From NCBI RefSeq assembly GCF_001021385.1, contig NZ_CP011773.1:5146001-5210000 (forward strand): a DNA stretch of 64,000 bases, in the 5' to 3' direction. Of this stretch, positions 25,442 to 34,835 are shown piece by piece. A program made the position numbers and the translations under genes. The number at the start of each line of letters is the position of its first letter. The first letter of the stretch is position 1. The notes beneath the pieces are model-generated. The model saw only the letters and a list, made by a program, of their open reading frames with translations. It did not search any database and was not told the origin of the DNA. This stretch comes from Mycobacterium sp. EPa45 (GTDB lineage: Bacteria > Actinomycetota > Actinomycetes > Mycobacteriales > Mycobacteriaceae).

Positions 25442-26584
25442 TCACAGCTGCCACCACCGCTCTATTGCCCCCGCCGCGCTGGCCACGACCCGGCCACCCG
25501 GCCTCGGCACCGCCGTCTGCACGCCGGCGTCATCGGCGGCCGTCAGCATCCGTTCGACCGGCTCGGCCCACGGATGAGGAGCCAGCCGGAACGTGCACCA
25601 GTGGATCGGGACGAGCAGGCCGGCGTCGGTGACGTCGCGGTGGGCGCGCACCGCCTCCTCGGGGTTCATGTGAATGTCCGGCCACGATTTGTTGTAGGCC
25701 CCGATCGGCATCAGTGTCAGGTCGAAGGGACCGTGCTCGGCTCCGATGTCGGCGAAGCTGCGGGTGTAGCCGGTGTCGCCGCCGAAGTACGCCCGGTGCT
25801 GCGGACCGATGATCGCCCACGAGGACCACAGCGTGGTGTTGCGGGACAAAAACCGGCCGGAGAAGTGCCGCGCGGGCGTGCAGACCAGGGTCAGGTCACC
25901 GATGCGGGTCTGCTCGTTCCAGTCCAGCTCGATGATGCGCTGCGCCGGGATGTGCCACTGCCGCAGGTGCGCGCCGACGCCGAGCGGCACGACGAACGGC
26001 GCCCGTTGGGTGCGGGCCAGAGCGAGCACGGTGTCCATGTCGAGGTGGTCGTAGTGGTCGTGGCTGATCACGACGGCGTCCAGCGCCGGCAGAGCTTCCA
26101 GCGGGGCCGGCACCGGATGCAGCCGCTGCGGTCCGACGGTGCGTGACGGCGAGCAGCGCTCGCTCCACACCGGATCCGTGAGCACCCGGTAGCCGTCGAT
26201 CTCCAGCAGCGCCGTCGAGTGGCCCAGCCAGCTGACCGCCAGCGGCTCGGAGCGGGTCGCGGCCGGTTCGTCCAATGGGACGGCCGCGCCGGGACGGCTG
26301 GCGGTGCGGCTGGAGAACATGTCGAACAGGACCAGGCGGCTTTCCTCGGAGTCCAGCTTCAGCGCGGCGGCCGGCTCCAGGTTGTGAAACACGCCCTCGC
26401 GGTAGTTGGGCGAGCCGTCAGCGACCGGCCGAATCTCGCCGGGCCCGGCGCCCAGCGATGCCGGCGCGTCGTTCAGGGCGCGCAGCAGCCAGCCGCCGCC
26501 GGCCAGTGACGCGGTCCCAGCGGCCAGGCGCAGCGCCGCCTTGCCGGAGGGCAGGAGCGAAGTGACCCGGGGAAGGCCGAGCAT
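25442..26584 (-). CDS. MBL-fold metallohydrolase, NAPE-PLD-like (Rv0906-like)
   Basis: A 380-residue metallo-beta-lactamase-fold enzyme of the NAPE-phospholipase D/UlaG-like class. The metal motif reads SHDHYDHLD, with upstream WLGHSTALLEIDGYRVLTDP and downstream YFGGDTGYTRSFADIG and PIGAYNKSWPDIHMNPEEAV. The N-terminus has a hydrophobic stretch (KAALRLAAGTASLAGGGWLL) that may anchor it to the membrane. It is expected to hydrolyse a phosphodiester or lactone. The ATG lies five bases after the echA6 stop, so the two are co-transcribed. Confidence 0.88.
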   Translation of the reverse strand: MLGLPRVTSLLPSGKAALRLAAGTASLAGGGWLLRALNDAPASLGAGPGEIRPVADGSPNYREGVFHNLEPAAALKLDSEESRLVLFDMFSSRTASRPGAAVPLDEPAATRSEPLAVSWLGHSTALLEIDGYRVLTDPVWSERCSPSRTVGPQRLHPVPAPLEALPALDAVVISHDHYDHLDMDTVLALARTQRAPFVVPLGVGAHLRQWHIPAQRIIELDWNEQTRIGDLTLVCTPARHFSGRFLSRNTTLWSSWAIIGPQHRAYFGGDTGYTRSFADIGAEHGPFDLTLMPIGAYNKSWPDIHMNPEEAVRAHRDVTDAGLLVPIHWCTFRLAPHPWAEPVERMLTAADDAGVQTAVPRPGGRVVASAAGAIERWWQL

Positions 26585-26589
26585 GCGGG

Positions 26590-27321
26590 CTACGCCCCCT
26601 TGAACTTGGCGGCGCGCTTCTCGATGCGCGCCACCTGGGCTTCGATGACGTCTTGGCTGCCCCACGCCTTGTCGAACAATTCCTTGTGGGTCGGCCACTG
26701 CTCCTCGTACGCGCCGTCGTCGTTGAGCACCCGCTTGGACGCCTGCAGCGACAGCGGCGCCAACCCGGCGATCTCTTGCGCCCAGGCCTGGGCATCGGCC
26801 AGGTCGCCGAGCCGGTTGGCCATCCCGGTCATCAACGCGGTTTCCGCGTCCAGCTTCTCCGCACCCAGCAGCATGCCGCGGGCCCGGCCGTAGCCGGCCA
26901 GCGAGGACAGCCGCCGCACACTCCAGTTGTCCAGCGCCAGACCGTATTTCGCGATCGGGAACTGGAAGTAGGCCCCTGGTGCCACCACTCGCAGGTCACA
27001 GATCATGGCCAGCTGCACACCCGCGCCGATCGCCGGGCCGTTGATCGCGGCGATCACCGGCATCGGCGCGGCGTCGATCGCCTTGTTCAGCGCGATGGCC
27101 TTGTCGGGGAAGTCGGCGGCGAACACGTCCCCGGAAAGATCTGCGCCGGCGCAAAATACTGTGCCCTGGCCGGTGAGCACGATCGCGCGAACGTCCTCGG
27201 CGGCGGCCTTCACGACGGTTTCCCGCAGCGTGTCGACGAGTTCGGAGTTGAGCGCGTTGCGCCGTTCCGGACGCTGCAACTCGATGGTGGTCACATCCCC
27301 CACGCGGTTGATACCGATCAT
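26590..27321 (-). CDS. echA6: EchA6-like enoyl-CoA hydratase family protein
   Basis: A 243-residue crotonase-fold protein, the same length as Rv0905/EchA6. The oxyanion-hole segments are visible ([33 protein letters not shown]). The position of the usual second catalytic acidic residue is not the canonical glutamate setting ([15 protein letters not shown]), in keeping with EchA6, which lacks hydratase activity and instead delivers long-chain fatty acyl-CoA to FAS-II for mycolic acid synthesis. It is the first gene of a minus-strand run (echA6, MBL-fold gene, serine hydrolase, ctpE, antitoxin, toxin) and diverges from accD3 with 33 bases between starts. Confidence 0.88.
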   Translation of the reverse strand: MIGINRVGDVTTIELQRPERRNALNSELVDTLRETVVKAAAEDVRAIVLTGQGTVFCAGADLSGDVFAADFPDKAIALNKAIDAAPMPVIAAINGPAIGAGVQLAMICDLRVVAPGAYFQFPIAKYGLALDNWSVRRLSSLAGYGRARGMLLGAEKLDAETALMTGMANRLGDLADAQAWAQEIAGLAPLSLQASKRVLNDDGAYEEQWPTHKELFDKAWGSQDVIEAQVARIEKRAAKFKGA

Positions 27322-27354
27322 GGTTTGAGGGTACTGGCCGGATAATCTCCTCTC

Positions 27355-28827
27355 GTGAGCCGGATCGGGGCTGCCGAATTGCGCGACGCCGCGCTGGACC
27401 CTGGTTCGTTCCGGAGCTGGGACACCGCTCCCCTGGATGTCGGCGCCGACGACGCCTACGCCCACGAGCTCGAGCAGGCTCGCGAGAAGACCGGTTTCGA
27501 CGAGGCGGTGCTGACCGGTGAGGGCACGATCTTCGGCCGCCGGGTGGCCGTCGTGGCCTGTGAATTCGACTTCCTGGCCGGGTCCATCGGGGTGGCCGCC
27601 GCCGAACGGGTCACCGCGGCGATCGAACGTGCGACCGCCGAGCGGCTGCCGCTGCTGGCGTCCCCGAGCTCCGGGGGCACCCGCATGCAGGAAGGCACCG
27701 TCGCGTTCCTGCAGATGGTGAAGATCGCCGCCGCCGTCACCCAGCACAAGCGGGCGCACCTGCCCTACCTGGTGTACCTGCGGCACCCGACGACCGGTGG
27801 GGTGTTCGCGTCCTGGGGCTCGCTGGGCCACATCACCGCCGCCCAGCCCGGTGCGCTGATCGGGTTCCTCGGGCCGCGCGTCTATGAGCAGCTCTACGGC
27901 GAACCGTTCCCACCGGGGGTGCAGACCGCAGAGAACCTGTTGCGGCACGGCGTAATTGACGCCGTCGTTGGCATCGAAGCGCTGCGCCCGACCCTCAACC
28001 GCGCACTGAGGGTCATCACCGACGCGCCGGATTCCCCGCCGGCGGCGTCGCCCGACGAGCCGATCCCGGACGTCCCGGCCTGGGATTCCGTGATCGCGTC
28101 GCGCCGCCCGGACCGGCCCGGGGTGAGCTGGCTGCTGCGCGAGGGCGCCACCGACCGGGTGCTGCTGTCCGGCACGCACGGCGACGCGGCCACCACAGTG
28201 CTGGCGCTGGCCCGCTTTGGGGGGCAGCCTGCCGTCGTCGTCGGCCAGCGCCGCGTCATAGGGGGTGTGGTCGGTCCGGCCGCCTTGGCCGAAGCCCGCC
28301 GTGGCATGGCGCTGGCCGCAGGCCTGCAACTGCCGCTGGTTTTGGTGATCGACACCGCCGGTCCCGCGCTGTCGACGGAGGCCGAACAGGACGGTCTGGC
28401 CGGTGAGATCGCCCGCTGCCTGTCGGATTTGGTGATGCTGGACACCCCGACGGTGTCGGTATTGCTCGGCCAGGGCAGCGGCGGCCCTGCGCTGGCGATG
28501 GTCCCGGCCGACCGGGTGCTGGCCGCCCAGCACGGTTGGCTGGCGCCGCTGCCACCGGAAGGCGCCAGCGCGATCGTGTTCCGTGACACCGACCATGCCC
28601 CGGAACTGGCTGCGGCGCAAGGCGTCCGGTCCCTCGAGTTGTTGCACAACGGCATCGTCGACGCGATCGTGCCCGAACACCCCGACGCCGCCGACGAACC
28701 GGTCGAGTTCGCCCGACGGGTGTCGCGCGCGATCGCCCGCGAGATCCACGACCTGCGGGAGACCCCGTCGGAGCAGCGCTACGCCGCCCGGCTGGCGCGC
28801 TATCGGCGAATCGGGCTGCCCCGCTAG
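27355..28827 (+). CDS. accD3: Acyl-CoA carboxylase carboxyltransferase subunit AccD3
   Basis: A 490-residue carboxyltransferase with both halves of the crotonase-like fold. The first half has [20 protein letters not shown] and [18 protein letters not shown], with oxyanion glycines; the second has [20 protein letters not shown] and [20 protein letters not shown]. It lacks the N-terminal zinc-finger of E. coli AccD. It should transfer carboxyl from carboxybiotin to an acyl-CoA; its physiological partner is not settled. The GTG start at 27355 is close to the echA6 start, suggesting a shared promoter region. Its stop interlocks with the convergent NUDIX gene. Confidence 0.9.
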   Translation: MSRIGAAELRDAALDPGSFRSWDTAPLDVGADDAYAHELEQAREKTGFDEAVLTGEGTIFGRRVAVVACEFDFLAGSIGVAAAERVTAAIERATAERLPLLASPSSGGTRMQEGTVAFLQMVKIAAAVTQHKRAHLPYLVYLRHPTTGGVFASWGSLGHITAAQPGALIGFLGPRVYEQLYGEPFPPGVQTAENLLRHGVIDAVVGIEALRPTLNRALRVITDAPDSPPAASPDEPIPDVPAWDSVIASRRPDRPGVSWLLREGATDRVLLSGTHGDAATTVLALARFGGQPAVVVGQRRVIGGVVGPAALAEARRGMALAAGLQLPLVLVIDTAGPALSTEAEQDGLAGEIARCLSDLVMLDTPTVSVLLGQGSGGPALAMVPADRVLAAQHGWLAPLPPEGASAIVFRDTDHAPELAAAQGVRSLELLHNGIVDAIVPEHPDAADEPVEFARRVSRAIAREIHDLRETPSEQRYAARLARYRRIGLPR

Positions 28828-29564
28828 GGGTTCGAGGCGCGGCGGAACAGCTCCGCAGGCCTGCCACCGGTGCGGGTGACCAGATGTCCGGTCGGGCGCA
28901 GCAGGGGTTTCATCAGGCGGCGGAACCCATCGCGCTGCAGGGGCCGGCCCGCGACCGCTTGGTGCACCCGATGCAGCTCACCAAGGGTGAACTGCCGCCC
29001 CAGCAGGTGATCGGGGTCCGGTTGGTCACCGTAGCGATCCCGGACCTCCTGCACCGCACGGGCGATGATCTCGGCGTGCCCGTACCCCAGCCGGCCGGGG
29101 CGGGCCACCGGAACCAGCCGGGTGTCGCCCGGCCGGCGGGAGTCGAGCCGACGGATCGGCACGACTTCGACATGGGCCACCGACAGCACCCAGCCCCGGC
29201 TGTCGCGGGACGGATCGTCGTACACCCGCAGTTGGCGCGGCCGCAGGCCGCGCACGTCGGCTTTGGCCCGCAGCGACCGCTCGACCGCCTCGGCCAACCG
29301 CTCGCCGGGATGCAGGAACGTGCCCGGCAGCGCCCAGCCGGGTGCATCGGTGCGGCGCACCTGCAGAACAGACAACTCCGGGTCGGCCGGATCGAGGGTC
29401 AGCAGTGCGGTGTCGACGGCCACATGCGGGCGCGGAAATTGATCGAGCGGCTGTGCCCCGCTTTTACTTGTGTCACTGATTAACTCATCATTGCGTAAAG
29501 CCGCGCTCGGCGCACTCCAACAACGTGGTGACCTCCTCGTCCGAGGTCTGGTGGAAGTTGTCAT
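28824..29564 (-). CDS. NUDIX protein with NrtR-like C-terminal helix-turn-helix
   Basis: Up to 246 residues. The NUDIX-like domain reads [20 protein letters not shown] then [20 protein letters not shown]; the catalytic GX5EX7REUXEEXGU box is degenerate ([14 protein letters not shown] instead of the E-rich end), so hydrolysis is unlikely. The C-terminal part ([20 protein letters not shown]) resembles the winged helix of NrtR regulators, which sense ADP-ribose-type ligands. The longest frame from ATG 29564 overlaps the upstream phosphoribosyltransferase by 77 bases. GTG 29423 is the next possible start and trims an atypical N-terminus; the true start is uncertain. Confidence 0.75.
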   Translation of the reverse strand: MTTSTRPRTRRSPRCWSAPSAALRNDELISDTSKSGAQPLDQFPRPHVAVDTALLTLDPADPELSVLQVRRTDAPGWALPGTFLHPGERLAEAVERSLRAKADVRGLRPRQLRVYDDPSRDSRGWVLSVAHVEVVPIRRLDSRRPGDTRLVPVARPGRLGYGHAEIIARAVQEVRDRYGDQPDPDHLLGRQFTLGELHRVHQAVAGRPLQRDGFRRLMKPLLRPTGHLVTRTGGRPAELFRRASNP

Positions 29565-30138
29565 AGCCTTGGCCGACCGCGCTGAAATACTGGGGCGCGC
29601 CGGGACACACGACTTCGTCGGCGTGAGAGCCGAGCTCGACGATCGTGTCGGGAGAGCCGATCGGCGCAGCCAGAACCACCTTCGCAGCGCCCTGCGCTCG
29701 GGCCACCAGACAGGCCGCCCGCGCCGTGGAGCCGGTGGCGAACCCGTCGTCGACGATGATCACCACCCGGCCAGCCAGCGGCTGCGGCGGCCGGTCGCCA
29801 CGGTAGCGCTCGACGCGGCGCTGGAGCTCGGCGCGCTGGGCGGTCTCGACCTCGGCGATCTCGGCCTCGCTGACGGGCACATGCCGCAGCACCGACTCGT
29901 TGATCACCCGGACACCGCCCTCCCCGATCGCGCCGAACGCCAGCTCGGGCTGAGTGGGCACGCCGAGCTTGCGGACGACGAGAACGTCCAGCGGGGCGCC
30001 CAGCACCTTGGCGACTTCGTACGCCACCGGCACCCCGCCGCGGGGGAGACCGAGAACCAGCGGGTCGCGGTCTCGGTAACCCAGCAGCCAGCCGGCGAGC
30101 CGGCGGCCCGCATCAGCGCGATCGGCGTAGCGGTGCAT
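29488..30138 (-). CDS. Phosphoribosyltransferase family protein
   Basis: A 216-residue PRTase-fold protein. The PRPP-binding loop is seen as VVIIVDDGFATGSTARAA near residue 130, and the N-terminal VLGLPRGGVPVAYEVAKVLG is typical of the stand-alone actinobacterial group related to the N-terminal domain of Rv0571c/Rv2030c proteins, some of which belong to the DosR regulon. The nucleobase partner is unknown. ATG 30138 gives MHRYADRADAGRRLA, the usual opening (F/Y-x-D-R-x-x-A-G). No DosR box was seen upstream. Confidence 0.85.
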   Translation of the reverse strand: MHRYADRADAGRRLAGWLLGYRDRDPLVLGLPRGGVPVAYEVAKVLGAPLDVLVVRKLGVPTQPELAFGAIGEGGVRVINESVLRHVPVSEAEIAEVETAQRAELQRRVERYRGDRPPQPLAGRVVIIVDDGFATGSTARAACLVARAQGAAKVVLAAPIGSPDTIVELGSHADEVVCPGAPQYFSAVGQGYDNFHQTSDEEVTTLLECAERGFTQ

Positions 30139-30157
30139 ACCTTTGAGTATCTGCCGG

Positions 30158-31975
30158 TTAGGCCAGCGACTCCAGCCACGCGCGGTGCAGCGCGGCATAG
30201 TGGCCGCGGGCGTCGATGAGCTCTGCGGGCGGGCCGTCCTCGACGATGCGGCCGTGCTCGAGCACCAGCACCCGGTCGGCGATCTCGACGGTCGACAACC
30301 GGTGGGCGATGATCAACGCGGTCCGGTCGGCCAGGACTGTCCGCAGCGCCCGCTGCACCAGCCGCTCGCTCGGGATGTCCAGGGAGGACGTCGCCTCGTC
30401 GAGGATCAGCACCGCCGGGTCGGCCAGGAAGGCCCGCGCGAAAGCGATCAGCTGCCGCTGCCCCGCCGACAACCGTCCCCCGCGAGTGGCGACATCGGTG
30501 TCGTAACCCTCGGGCAGCGCCTCGATGAACTCGTCGGCGCCCACCGCAGTTGCGGCGGCGGTGACCTCCGAGTCGGACGCCGAAGGGCGACCGAACCGGA
30601 TGTTGTCGGCGACGGTCCCGGAGAACAGGAAGTTCTCCTGGGTGACCATCACGACGTGGCGGCGCAGGTCGCTCTGCGCGAAGTCCCGCAGGTCGACCCC
30701 GTCGAGGGTGACCGCGCCCGACGTCGGGTCGTAGAACCGGGCGATCAGCTTGGCGATCGTGGTCTTGCCCGCCCCGGTGGTGCCGACCAGGGCGACGGTC
30801 TGGCCGGCCGGCACGACCAGAGACAGGCCGGGCAGCACCGGACGGTCCGGTACGTAGTTGAAGTGGACGTCCCGGAAAGCGATTTCGCCCTGGATCCGGT
30901 CCAGGTGCACCGGCGTTGGCGGGTCGGCGATCGCCGGCTTCTCGGCCAGCACACCGGCGAGTTTCTCCAGCGCCGACGACGCCGACTGGAAGGTGTTGAA
31001 GAACTGCGAGATCTCCTGCATCGGCTCGAAGAACATCCGCAGATACAGCAGGAACGCCGCCAGCGTGCCGATCGTCATCTCGCCGTGCAGCGCCCGGTAG
31101 CCGCCGTAGAGCAACACCACGCCGGTGGTCAGGTTGCCGACCAGCTTGACCGTGGGCATGAAGATCGCGAGCAGCCGGAAGGTCCGTTCGTTGTCGGTGC
31201 GGTACCGGTCGGCGACGTCGTCGAAGATCTCCTGATTGCGGGGCGCGCGGCGGTAGGCCTGCACCGCTTTGATCCCTGTCATGGTCTCGACGAACTGCAC
31301 GATCACCAGCGCGGCACTCTCCCGCACCCGGCGGTAGGTCTTCGCCGACTCGGCCGAGAACCACCACACCAGCGCAACGAGAATCGGGAAGGCGGCCAGG
31401 CACATCAGGCCGAGCTTCACGTCGAGCGTCACCAACAGAATGGCGGTGCCGAACAGCGTCAGCACCGCGGTGATCAAGCTGTCGAAGCCGGTTTCCAGCA
31501 TGTCCTGGATGGCGTCGACGTCGTTGGTCAGCCTGCTGACGACCCGGCCCGAGGTGTAGCGGTCGTGGAAAGCGACGTCGAGGCGCTGGAAGTGCCGGAA
31601 CACCCGGCGGCGCACCTCCAGCAGCACGCTCTGGCCGATCCGGCCGGAGCGCTTCAGGAACGTCATCCGGCTGATCGCCTGTACGCAGACCACGCCGCAC
31701 AGCACCGAGACGACGATGACGAGTTCGCGTGCCGAGCCGCCGGCCAACAGCGGTGGGATGGCGTGGTCGATGCCGCGTTGAACCAGCAGCGGAACCGACA
31801 GTCGCGCAGCGTTTTCCACGACCACGACCAGGGCCAGCAGCGCAACCGTGGCCTTGAACGGGGCCAGCAGCGAGCCCAGCAGGGTGCGGGCCTCACGCCG
31901 GCGCGGGGTGGCCTCGTCGATCGGCAGGTCGTCGGGCTCTTCGTCGAGCCGGCCGCGCCATTCGGTGGCGGTCAC
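30158..31975 (-). CDS. ABC exporter subunit, membrane and ATPase fused (canonical NBD)
   Basis: A 605-residue half-transporter with six membrane helices in the first 320 residues and a C-terminal ATP-binding domain. Walker A is GTTGAGKT, the signature LSAGQRQLIAFARAFL, and Walker B LILDEATSSLD with the catalytic glutamate in place. The signature is LSAGQ rather than LSGGQ. The start overlaps the stop of the upstream ABC gene as ATGA, so the two subunits are made together and should form a heterodimeric exporter for a drug, lipid or peptide. Confidence 0.9.
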   Translation of the reverse strand: MTATEWRGRLDEEPDDLPIDEATPRRREARTLLGSLLAPFKATVALLALVVVVENAARLSVPLLVQRGIDHAIPPLLAGGSARELVIVVSVLCGVVCVQAISRMTFLKRSGRIGQSVLLEVRRRVFRHFQRLDVAFHDRYTSGRVVSRLTNDVDAIQDMLETGFDSLITAVLTLFGTAILLVTLDVKLGLMCLAAFPILVALVWWFSAESAKTYRRVRESAALVIVQFVETMTGIKAVQAYRRAPRNQEIFDDVADRYRTDNERTFRLLAIFMPTVKLVGNLTTGVVLLYGGYRALHGEMTIGTLAAFLLYLRMFFEPMQEISQFFNTFQSASSALEKLAGVLAEKPAIADPPTPVHLDRIQGEIAFRDVHFNYVPDRPVLPGLSLVVPAGQTVALVGTTGAGKTTIAKLIARFYDPTSGAVTLDGVDLRDFAQSDLRRHVVMVTQENFLFSGTVADNIRFGRPSASDSEVTAAATAVGADEFIEALPEGYDTDVATRGGRLSAGQRQLIAFARAFLADPAVLILDEATSSLDIPSERLVQRALRTVLADRTALIIAHRLSTVEIADRVLVLEHGRIVEDGPPAELIDARGHYAALHRAWLESLA

Positions 31976-33909
31976 AGCTTCCTGCCCTCCGATGCGGCGT
32001 AGTCGGCGGTGCGCCGCGCGGAGGCGCGCTCCTCGCAGGCCTCCTCGTAGGCGCGGCCCAGCCGCTGCCGTTCGTCGTCGTCCTCCCAGTCGCAGCGCAC
32101 CTCGCAGCCGTCGTCGAGTTCGTCGTCGGCGGCCAGCAGAAAGCGGTAGCGCGGAACTCCTGCCAGCAGTTCGGCGTGGGTGCCGACGTGGGTGATGGTG
32201 CCCGCGCCGTCGACGGTGTCGAGCAGCGCGACCTTGTCGGCCAGCAGGACCGTCGACGCGCGGTGGGCGACCACCACCGCGGTGACGCCGGCCAGCACCC
32301 GGCCCAGCGCCTCGGTGACTGTGGCCTCGGTGTGCACGTCGAGGGCGGACAGGGTGTCGTCGAGCACCAGCACGCGCGGCGCGGCCAGGATCGCGCGGGC
32401 CAGTGAAAGCCGTTGCCGCTGGCCGCCGGAAAGGCTCATGCCCTGCTCCCCGATGCGCGTCTGCAGGCCGTACGGCAGGTCGTAGACGAACTGCGCGGCC
32501 GCGATCTCGACGGCGCTGCGCAGCTCGTCGTCGCTCGCGTCCGGGCGGCCCAGCCGCAGGTTTTCGGCGACCGACATCGAGAACAGGGTCGGGTCCTCGA
32601 AGGCGGTGGCGACGGTCGTGCGCAGCGCGTCCAAAGTCAAGTCGCGGATGTCGGTGCCGTCGATGCGGATCGCCCCTTCGGTGACGTCGTAGAGCCGCGG
32701 CAGCAGACCGGCGAGCACGGACTTGCCCGAACCGGTGGCGCCGACCAAGGCCAGCGTCTCCCCCGGTTCCACGGTCACGCTGACGTGCCGCAACGCGAAC
32801 GACTCGGATTCCGGAAAGCGAAACCCGACGTCATCGAGCTCCAGCCGGCCACCGCGTGGTGCGACCGCGCGGGGGCCGTCGGTGATCTCGCGGGGAGCAT
32901 CGAAGATCTCGGCGATCCGATTGGCCGCCGTCATCGCCTCCTGCGTCATCGACAGCAGAAAGCCGAGCGACGCGATCGGCCACACCAGCGACAACATCAT
33001 CGTGATGAACGCGACCAGTGTGCCCATGGTGACCAGGCCGTGCCCGGCGGCGTAGGCGCCGAAACCGAGCACGACGATCAGCGTGAGGTTGGGGATCACC
33101 TCGAGCAGCGTCCAGAATTTCGCCGACACCGCGACCTTCTGGATCTGCGTGTCGTACAACGTGCTGGCTTGGGCGTCGAAGCGGTCGTACACATAGTCCT
33201 CGCGACCGAACGACTTCACCGCACGCAGGCCCAACGCCGACTCCTCGACGTGGGTGGCGACGTGGCCGGCCTGATCCTGGGCCTGCCGGGCCAGCCGGGT
33301 GAAGGTGCGCTCGAAATGCAGCACGATCAGCGTGATCGGCGCGATCGACACCAGCACCACCACACCCAGCGGCCAGTACATCGCCAGCAGGATGATCGTG
33401 ACGACGGTGATCTGCAGGATGTTGAGGATCAGGAACACCAGGCCGAACGAGAGCAACCGCCGAATCACGCTCAGGTCGTTCATGATTCGTGACAGCAGTT
33501 GACCCGATTGCCAGCGGCCGTGAAAGGACATCGGCAAAATCTGCAGCCGGGCGTAGAGGTCCTTGCGGATGTCGGCCTCAACGCCCATGGTCGCGCGGGA
33601 CACCAGCCAGCGGCGGATGAACCACAGCACCGCCTCGGTGATGCCGACCGCCATCGCGGCGGCGCCGACCACCCACAGCCCCCGCTGATCCTGGTGACGG
33701 ACCGGCCCGTCGATCACCGCCTTCGTCATCAGCGGGATCGCGACGGTGGCGGCCAGGCTGGTGATCGCGACGATGATCATCGCGATCCAGCGCACCCGGT
33801 ACGGCATGAGATAGGGCAGCAACCGGAACAGATCGGAGGCGGCCCTCGGGGCCTTGCGGGGCGCGGCGATGGCCGGTTCCGACACGATTTCGGAAGTCAC
33901 CTCGTCCAC
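31972..33909 (-). CDS. ABC exporter subunit with degenerate catalytic residue
   Basis: A 645-residue half-transporter: an N-terminal extension, six membrane helices (about 40-350) and an ATP-binding domain. Walker A GATGSGKS and signature LSGGQRQRLSLARAIL are intact, but Walker B ends LVLDDTLSALD, with Asp where the catalytic Glu should be. This is the classic non-canonical half of heterodimeric exporters such as BmrCD and TM287/288. A C-terminal tail of about 60 charged residues (DDELDDGCEVRCDWEDDDER) is unusual. It is the promoter-proximal gene of the pair. Confidence 0.9.
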   Translation of the reverse strand: MDEVTSEIVSEPAIAAPRKAPRAASDLFRLLPYLMPYRVRWIAMIIVAITSLAATVAIPLMTKAVIDGPVRHQDQRGLWVVGAAAMAVGITEAVLWFIRRWLVSRATMGVEADIRKDLYARLQILPMSFHGRWQSGQLLSRIMNDLSVIRRLLSFGLVFLILNILQITVVTIILLAMYWPLGVVVLVSIAPITLIVLHFERTFTRLARQAQDQAGHVATHVEESALGLRAVKSFGREDYVYDRFDAQASTLYDTQIQKVAVSAKFWTLLEVIPNLTLIVVLGFGAYAAGHGLVTMGTLVAFITMMLSLVWPIASLGFLLSMTQEAMTAANRIAEIFDAPREITDGPRAVAPRGGRLELDDVGFRFPESESFALRHVSVTVEPGETLALVGATGSGKSVLAGLLPRLYDVTEGAIRIDGTDIRDLTLDALRTTVATAFEDPTLFSMSVAENLRLGRPDASDDELRSAVEIAAAQFVYDLPYGLQTRIGEQGMSLSGGQRQRLSLARAILAAPRVLVLDDTLSALDVHTEATVTEALGRVLAGVTAVVVAHRASTVLLADKVALLDTVDGAGTITHVGTHAELLAGVPRYRFLLAADDELDDGCEVRCDWEDDDERQRLGRAYEEACEERASARRTADYAASEGRKL

Positions 33910-34028
33910 CCCATCAAATCTCGATACCGATCACCGCTGAACATATGCGGCACGTCCGACACGACTCCCCCGCATTCGATGATTCCACGCACCGCAATCG
34001 GTTATCGGACACACCATTCGCACCGTAG

Positions 34029-34050
34029 GACCTCAACAACGATTGAGGTC
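34029..34050. promoter_or_regulatory. Perfect inverted repeat upstream of prrA
   Basis: GACCTCAA (34029-34036) and TTGAGGTC (34043-34050) form perfect 8-base arms around CAACGA. The site lies 77 bases before the prrA ATG and 119 bases from the divergent ABC exporter start. It could bind PrrA or another dimeric regulator; no run of T supports a terminator. Confidence 0.5.
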
Positions 34051-34126
34051 AAACCCTTCCGCCGCAGGTCATCGTGTCGCGTCGGCCTCCCACTGATACG
34101 GGCTTCGATCAGGCAAGATAGTGCGC

Positions 34127-34828
34127 ATGGACAGTAGTTCGGCCGCACCACGAGTACTGGTGGTCGATGACGATCCCGACGTGCTCGCCTCGCTGGAGCG
34201 CGGGCTGCGGCTCTCCGGATTCGAAGTGGCCACCGCCGTCGATGGTGCCGAAGCCTTGCGGTCGGCCACCGAGACCCGGCCCGACGCGATCGTCCTCGAC
34301 ATCAACATGCCGGTGTTGGACGGTGTGAGCGTGGTGACCGCGCTGCGCGCGATGGACAACGACGTGCCGGTCTGCGTGCTTTCGGCACGCTCGTCGGTCG
34401 ACGACCGGGTCGCCGGTTTGGAGGCGGGCGCCGACGATTACCTGGTCAAACCGTTCGTGCTCGCCGAGCTCGTGGCGCGGGTCAAGGCGCTGCTGCGCCG
34501 GCGCGGCTCCACGGCCACGTTCTCCTCGGAGACGATCCAGGTGGGCCCGCTGGAGGTTGACATCCCCGGCCGGCGCGCCCGGGTCAACGGCGTCGACGTC
34601 GACCTGACCAAGCGCGAGTTCGACCTGCTGGCCGTGCTCGCCGAGCACAAGACGGCGGTCCTGTCCCGAGCCCAGCTCCTCGAGCTGGTGTGGGGCTATG
34701 ACTTCGCCGCCGACACCAACGTCGTCGATGTCTTCATCGGTTACCTGCGCCGCAAGCTCGAGGCCGGCGGCGCGCCCCGACTGCTGCACACCGTGCGCGG
34801 AGTCGGTTTCGTGCTGCGCACCCAGTGA
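34127..34828 (+). CDS. prrA: Response regulator PrrA
   Basis: A 233-residue OmpR-type response regulator. The receiver has the acidic pair VVDDD, phosphoacceptor Asp58 in VLDINMP and the conserved Lys in DYLVKPF. The C-terminal winged helix ([54 protein letters not shown]) binds DNA. From memory it is nearly identical to H37Rv PrrA (Rv0903c), an essential regulator responding to growth, nitrogen and hypoxia signals. ATG 34127 is preferred over an in-frame GTG at 34121. Its kinase gene follows after seven bases. Confidence 0.96.
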   Translation: MDSSSAAPRVLVVDDDPDVLASLERGLRLSGFEVATAVDGAEALRSATETRPDAIVLDINMPVLDGVSVVTALRAMDNDVPVCVLSARSSVDDRVAGLEAGADDYLVKPFVLAELVARVKALLRRRGSTATFSSETIQVGPLEVDIPGRRARVNGVDVDLTKREFDLLAVLAEHKTAVLSRAQLLELVWGYDFAADTNVVDVFIGYLRRKLEAGGAPRLLHTVRGVGFVLRTQ

Positions 34829-34835
34829 CCGGCCT

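Noticed and set aside
26590..28749. Very long open frame antisense to accD3, continuous with echA6
   Set aside because: Only the last 243 codons match a family; the rest mirrors the codon pattern of accD3, a common effect of high GC.
30143..32002. Plus-strand frame of over 600 codons opposite the ABC exporter
   Set aside because: It is low-complexity Arg/Gln/His-rich reading opposite a well-supported ABC gene.
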